The notes under the pieces were generated by a model. It saw nothing but the letters and a program-made list of their open reading frames with translations, was not told where the DNA came from and did no database searches. Position numbers and translations under genes: made by a program. A DNA stretch of 64,000 nucleotides, taken from Methanomassiliicoccus sp. (GTDB lineage: Archaea; Thermoplasmatota; Thermoplasmata; Methanomassiliicoccales; Methanomassiliicoccaceae). This document shows, one piece after another, positions 61,001 through 64,000 of the stretch (the stretch's first letter is position 1; every line of letters starts with the position of its first letter). The stretch spans positions 62,001-126,000 of the forward strand of contig JAEILR010000007.1 in the NCBI GenBank assembly GCA_016109435.1. Direction: 5' to 3'.

Positions 61001-62858
61001 GGCATCCTACCAGAACGCCGCCCAGACCGACAAGAACGATCCCCACCTGTGGATGCGCATCGGGGTGGTGCAGGCCAAGCTCAACCGGCTGCCCGACGCG
61101 GTGGCCAGCCTGGACCGCTCCATCGCCGCGGACCGGACCAACAACCGGGCATGGCTCAACAAGGCCGCTCTGCTGGAGAAGCTGGGGGAGGACGAGGAGG
61201 CCCTGCGCTGCTACGACACCGTGCTGGGCAACCAGTCCCAGGATAAGTACGCGTGGAGCGGAAAGGGCCGCATCCTCATGAAGATGGACAAGCTCGATCA
61301 CGCCAAGCGGGCGTTCGACCGGGCGCTGGAGATCGACCCCCAGCTGGCATCGGCGGTGGAGGGCAACGCCGCGCTGGAGAAGCGGCTGAAGGAGAGGCAG
61401 ATATCCATCTACGCCTCCAAGGTGCTGGAGCACGAGTACCGCCGCAATGCGAGGGTCACCCGGGAGGACGCGTTCAAGGAATGCGGCCTCCCGTTCAGCG
61501 CCCTGGACGAGGTCAACGCGTTCCTGTCGGCCAAGGAGCAGGTGGACGTGGAAGGCCTGGATGAGGAGCGCTTCAAGGCCTATGAGATGCTGTCCCACAG
61601 CGTCCTGCTGTCCACCCTGGGCAGCCCGGGCTGGCAGAAGCAGGGGCTGCGGCTGGCGGACGTGTACATGAACATGGCCGAACGGGACGTGGTCAAGGCC
61701 AAGAAGGTCATGGCGTACATCGAGACGGTCAACCGCATGGACTTCCCCCCCGAGCAGTCGGACCGCAAGACCGAGAAGATGGCCCGTGCGGCGATGGACC
61801 TGCCCGCCGACGCCCAGAACACCATGGGTATCATGCAGCACCTCGAGGTCGGGCTGTACACCGCCCGACGCATCGCCAGCATAGTCAAGGACCTCAACGG
61901 GGGGAGCGCCCCCGCGCGGCAGTACCAGGCGGCGAGGGAATCCCAGCCCGTCAGGGAACCGGCCCCGGCCCCGATGATGGCGTCGGAAGAGGTCGTTCAG
62001 GAGGAAGCAAGGGAACGGCCCGCGCGCGTCCAGGAGGAGGACGCCGGGCAGAGCAAGGAGGCAAGACCGATGTTCAGGAGGAAGAAGAAGGAGGAAGAGA
62101 GGCCCCCGCGGCCTGTGGACCGCAGCAATGCCGCGACCGTCAGCTTCGATCCCGCGGCCGACCGGTTCCATGGCCGCAAGTGCTTGTTCCACGGGGAGCT
62201 CGCGGTATCGGTGTGTCCGAACTGCGGAACCCTGTTCTGCATGGAATGCGTCGATCATATGGATGCCTGCCCGCGGTGCAACCTGGTCATCAATTTCGTG
62301 GACCAGAGTAAGATACCCGCGCCGATGGACGACCGCGAACTGATCGAGACCGATGAGCAGCGGAAGGCCATCCAGCAGAGATGGGCGATGAAGCGCCTGG
62401 CCGAGGCCGACGCTTCCAAGGTGAGGGAGAAGGACCCCAAGATGGGGACCACCAACCGGCAGCTGGCGGTGGAGAAGCTGGTCCGGGAGACGAACCAGAG
62501 GTACAACGCCCCGCTGACCCAGGACGCCCCCCGGCAGGCCTACCGCGCCGCGGTGAAGCAGGCCGAAGAGCCTCCTTCGCTCCAGGACCAGATCGAGGCC
62601 CTGCAGCAGGACGCCCCTGAGCCCCAGATCTATCAGCCCGCGGCCCCGGCGCAGCCCGCCCCCGCCCGCGTGCACCGGGAGCGCCCTGAGCCGGTAGAGG
62701 AGCCGACGATGGATGAGGAACCGGCCCCCGAGGAACTGCTCCCCGAGGACCGCCCCCCCGCCGGGAAGAAGGCCGATGAGAAGAAGGAAAAGCTCCTCGA
62801 GCTGCTGTCCCAGGAGGACGCTCCTTCCGAGGAGTCCCGAGACCTCACCCGGCTATAA
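58065..62858 (+). CDS. Giant TPR-repeat protein with zinc-binding and disordered C-terminal region
   Basis: A 1597-residue protein. After a short helical N-terminus, residues about 60-1110 are about thirty 34-residue TPR units with the usual W/L-G-Y-A-F-A-P spacing (AVATYKKVVEMDPSDIETYDVL and similar). A helical domain (1120-1290) follows, then a Cys/His zinc module (about 1370-1407: CLFHGE...CPNCG...CMEC...CPRC), and an acidic Pro/Glu-rich tail. No signal or membrane helix. The ATG at 58065 follows GGTGATGGG. Such proteins serve as assembly scaffolds. The partner is unknown; its length and zinc module set it apart from typical archaeal TPR proteins. Confidence 0.88.
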   Translation: MGFLESLRDKELRGLYRARKLIESADLQLARGHVPEAKADLERAKDAVSREGIKESPHSKDYADVLIIMSGIFIKAQAPEDALKAADRALTLAPSDPMAMAARARALAANDSLSEANAVMDKALELKGNDKKLLFEKAKVLEKAGEKEQAVATYKKVVEMDPSDIETYDVLIALDDRLQWSVAKAEALLRAKRTEESLKALEDVLAQDPENKDVMLVKAKILMEQHNLEEASALYGRVLAIDPPSFSANLGKARVLRSTNEPEEAVKYYKEALRADVKRKETWVEVGPLLEQLKRFEEAEKVYEKALEIDPAYLPALEGRYRSVIVQEKWPEIAESASMLLGQRPELAIHKEKVRALVKAQRFKEALDSVDQALAAFPKEPELLSSKRDVSVALGMGEETVKYCQELLSQNPHDPESMYQLGVALYQAMRLHESAKMLEKALKNHPDKEMVLIALKDTYKAIGKDKDVLDACQRLLDINPRNTGAMVDAAVALDRSGRRDDAVRLYEQALDIEPGNQDALRNLCISLFNQKKLDRALEKAMAGTQLFSSDPAFWRVKGDTLYATGRFSEAAEALAKAISLEPDNKLLWWSRGMALVSDQRFEEAMASYDEALKIDPHDMNFWVSKGVAQAMTDKHSLAIQSFDQALAIDQENKFAHTMRGRSLARIGMHAEAVNAYNNALALGHRDLDVLEAKKESLKFLARSDEIITTSDQILKLDPGNRGAAVDKATALQTVGRVDDALKTYNRVLDTDPRDVTVLERKKDALIVKGDHQGVIDVCNVLLQIEPRSKSAHADRGDALQAIGRVDDALVEYDYASKLDPRDKTMFNKKGLALMDLGNFPAAAEAFDQGWRLDPGDAIILDNKGRALLQSSDAAGALQVFHQAADLAPANHTFRMDQGRALAALGSYDEALVTLDDALALNANDHQIWRYKGNVLFKMGRKEQAVQCYERSIEMGGNISTTFRSKGRAEEELGRMEDALASYQNAAQTDKNDPHLWMRIGVVQAKLNRLPDAVASLDRSIAADRTNNRAWLNKAALLEKLGEDEEALRCYDTVLGNQSQDKYAWSGKGRILMKMDKLDHAKRAFDRALEIDPQLASAVEGNAALEKRLKERQISIYASKVLEHEYRRNARVTREDAFKECGLPFSALDEVNAFLSAKEQVDVEGLDEERFKAYEMLSHSVLLSTLGSPGWQKQGLRLADVYMNMAERDVVKAKKVMAYIETVNRMDFPPEQSDRKTEKMARAAMDLPADAQNTMGIMQHLEVGLYTARRIASIVKDLNGGSAPARQYQAARESQPVREPAPAPMMASEEVVQEEARERPARVQEEDAGQSKEARPMFRRKKKEEERPPRPVDRSNAATVSFDPAADRFHGRKCLFHGELAVSVCPNCGTLFCMECVDHMDACPRCNLVINFVDQSKIPAPMDDRELIETDEQRKAIQQRWAMKRLAEADASKVREKDPKMGTTNRQLAVEKLVRETNQRYNAPLTQDAPRQAYRAAVKQAEEPPSLQDQIEALQQDAPEPQIYQPAAPAQPAPARVHRERPEPVEEPTMDEEPAPEELLPEDRPPAGKKADEKKEKLLELLSQEDAPSEESRDLTRL

Positions 62859-63100
62859 TCCCTCCCGAAATGGGCCGCGGCCAACAGGGCGGCCGCGGCC
62901 GCCTCTTCCTCCATTTTTTCCTTCTCTACGATCCTCTCTGCGCTTACCGCCCTGTCCGGGAGCAGGTCGATCAGGACCCAACGAAGAAGGTCTCCTGGGG
63001 TCTGCCCGGGTTCCCATTCGCCACTCCGGCGGCAGATGGTGCGGAGCATCTCCGCCTCAACGGACATGTCGTCCTCGGGCACGAGATCATCTCCCCCCAT
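62633..63100 (-). CDS. Doubtful hypothetical protein overlapping the TPR gene end
   Basis: The first 80 codons (63100 back to about 62860) look protein-like: MSVEAEMLRTICRRSGEWE, PGDLLRWVLIDLLPDRAV and a charged Ala-rich helix, with GC-rich third positions. A GTG at 63082 is preceded by GGGGGGAGATG. However, the remaining 75 codons run antisense through the acidic tail of the TPR gene and read as Ser/Gly-rich low complexity. Either a real gene with a long antisense overlap, or a shorter gene with a frameshift. Confidence 0.35.
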   Translation of the reverse strand: MGGDDLVPEDDMSVEAEMLRTICRRSGEWEPGQTPGDLLRWVLIDLLPDRAVSAERIVEKEKMEEEAAAAALLAAAHFGRDYSRVRSRDSSEGASSWDSSSRSFSFFSSAFFPAGGRSSGSSSSGAGSSSIVGSSTGSGRSRCTRAGAGCAGAAG

Positions 63101-63271
63101 CGGGCCGCCGAGGGAGATCGTTAACCTCCCTCGAGGAGCCGGACCAGGTGCAGAGTGGGTCGGAGTCCGGGAGATCGGTGAAGGGGAAGAAGAACAGGGG
63201 TTGACAGCCGTACGATTCCGCCAGTAGGCAGAGGCGTTATTCTGGTTTGCTGGGTCAGGCGCCGAGCATCC

Positions 63272-64000
63272 TCAGTAATCCATCAGTTCGCCCTTCTTCA
63301 TGAACTCCCTCAGGAGGGAGGTGGCATAGCAGCCCTTGTTCAGGGAGAAGGAGAACCTCACGTCCTCGTCCGCCACGGCGTATTCGAGGTCGGTGATGCG
63401 CCCCAGGACCTCCCGGCGGTTGCCCTTGGACGAGCACTGATGCAGCTGGGGGACCATGAAATCCTGCCTCTCCAGCTTCTCCTCGTCGATGATCGTCCGC
63501 TCGATCTCGCCCATCTCCCCCTCGCACAGCACCGATTCCGAGCCGAACAGGACAGCGCTCACGCACGCGCGGCCGTTGCGGACCTGGCGCTCCACCAGGT
63601 CGAGGTTCTGTGCCGTCACCGGCACGCCGTGGTCATGGTCCGGAAGCCCTAACCGATCTACGGGCAGGACGATGTCCCCGACCAGCGGCCGGTCCAGAGG
63701 CAACCCCCGGCGGATACGCTCGCTGACCATGCGGTTGAACAGGAACGACTGGTAGGCGTGGACGAACATCATCTGGAGGTTCGGCGGAAGCACCTGGATC
63801 GCTCCGGCGTGATCGCCGGGGTTGCGGGCCAGGAAACCGATGATCGTCCGCTCGAAGGTGAGGGTGCGGGGGAAGTAGTCGAGCGCCCGTTGGAAATCCC
63901 GCTCCTCGTCCAGTGTCCGCCTCGCCGCCTGGGTCTCCTCGTTCTCCTGGGGCACGGGGTTCCCAGCGTAGGTCATGACCGCCCGCTCGAAGTCCCCCTT
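63272..64000 (-). CDS. truD: tRNA pseudouridine synthase TruD (C-terminal part)
   Basis: Partial; the reading frame runs off the right edge. About 242 residues are present of a family usually 400 or more. TruD converts U13 of tRNA-Glu (and some others) to pseudouridine. Visible features are FQRALDYFPRTLTFER, QMMFVHAYQSFLFNRMVSERI, and the C-terminal GNRREVLGRI...FSFSLNKGCYATSLLREFMK motif. The catalytic Asp (GxxNxFGxQRFG region) lies outside the window. Confidence 0.93.
   Translation of the reverse strand, partial: KGDFERAVMTYAGNPVPQENEETQAARRTLDEERDFQRALDYFPRTLTFERTIIGFLARNPGDHAGAIQVLPPNLQMMFVHAYQSFLFNRMVSERIRRGLPLDRPLVGDIVLPVDRLGLPDHDHGVPVTAQNLDLVERQVRNGRACVSAVLFGSESVLCEGEMGEIERTIIDEEKLERQDFMVPQLHQCSSKGNRREVLGRITDLEYAVADEDVRFSFSLNKGCYATSLLREFMKKGELMDY

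Noticed and set aside
1-64000. CRISPR arrays, insertion sequences, prophage or replication origin
   Set aside because: No direct-repeat arrays, transposase or integrase genes, phage structural genes, or Cdc6/ORB clusters were seen on reading through.

Overview
The window is a high-GC archaeal chromosome segment with AT-rich promoters. Archaeal markers include aIF2-alpha, eL42 (L44e), eS27 (S27e), aNop10, RadB, Bud32, ArcS, Dph6, isopentenyl phosphate kinase, an intron-containing tRNA-Tyr, and TATA-box promoters with short or absent leaders. RamA, the reductive activator of methylamine-methyltransferase corrinoid proteins, points to a methylotrophic methanogen. High GC, a 5S rRNA gene with no 16S or 23S beside it, and a GH15 enzyme of the kind found in Thermoplasma fit the order Methanomassiliicoccales (Thermoplasmata). 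That placement is inference.

1-5.2 kb: the end of an unknown gene, then a leftward unit of a COG0523 GTPase, a His-tailed protein and ramA, followed by an MBL hydrolase and a DadD/MtaD-type deaminase. 5.2-8.2 kb: tRNA-Tyr, an RHH regulator and the translation cluster rpl44e-rps27e-aif2a-nop10-PAC2. 8.6-12.3 kb: a regulator, rpiA with a creatininase-family enzyme, dph6 with a methyltransferase, and a peroxiredoxin. 12.4-18.4 kb: a sodium:solute symporter with a 38-residue partner, then three PAS/histidine-kinase genes. 18.5-24.4 kb: an MFS exporter with an operator-like palindrome, a GH15 enzyme and a repeat-bearing SPFH protein.

24.4-32.3 kb looks accessory: base composition is less GC-rich, intergenic gaps are longer, and there are three medium-chain dehydrogenases, two paralogous Bat-type regulators each divergent from a small membrane protein, and an FAD reductase. 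The two divergent promoters share a 9-bp word at an identical distance from the regulator start. I consider this the most likely poorly described module.

32.4-45.2 kb: tRNA-Pro, a secreted transglutaminase-like protein, an epimerase-rdgB-bud32 group (rdgB apparently starting at CTG), a secreted Asp/His-rich protein, an XPD-like helicase, an MFS carrier, radB, an isoprenoid operon (IPK, Fni, prenyl synthase), a zinc-ribbon membrane protein, 5S rRNA and a DUF92 protein. 45.2-53 kb: a 1435-residue FG-GAP/PKD surface protein with a cytoplasmic tail, small regulators, a UPF0200 protein, a roadblock protein and pyrBI. 53-55.2 kb: a TrmB-like regulator divergent from a tusA-dsrE2-dsrH-dsrE-dsrF sulfur-relay operon with an inverted repeat at its promoter. 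55.3-64 kb: arcS, a candidate small transcript, tRNA-Gly, a structured leader, a giant TPR protein and the C-terminal part of truD. I see no CRISPR array, insertion sequence or prophage.
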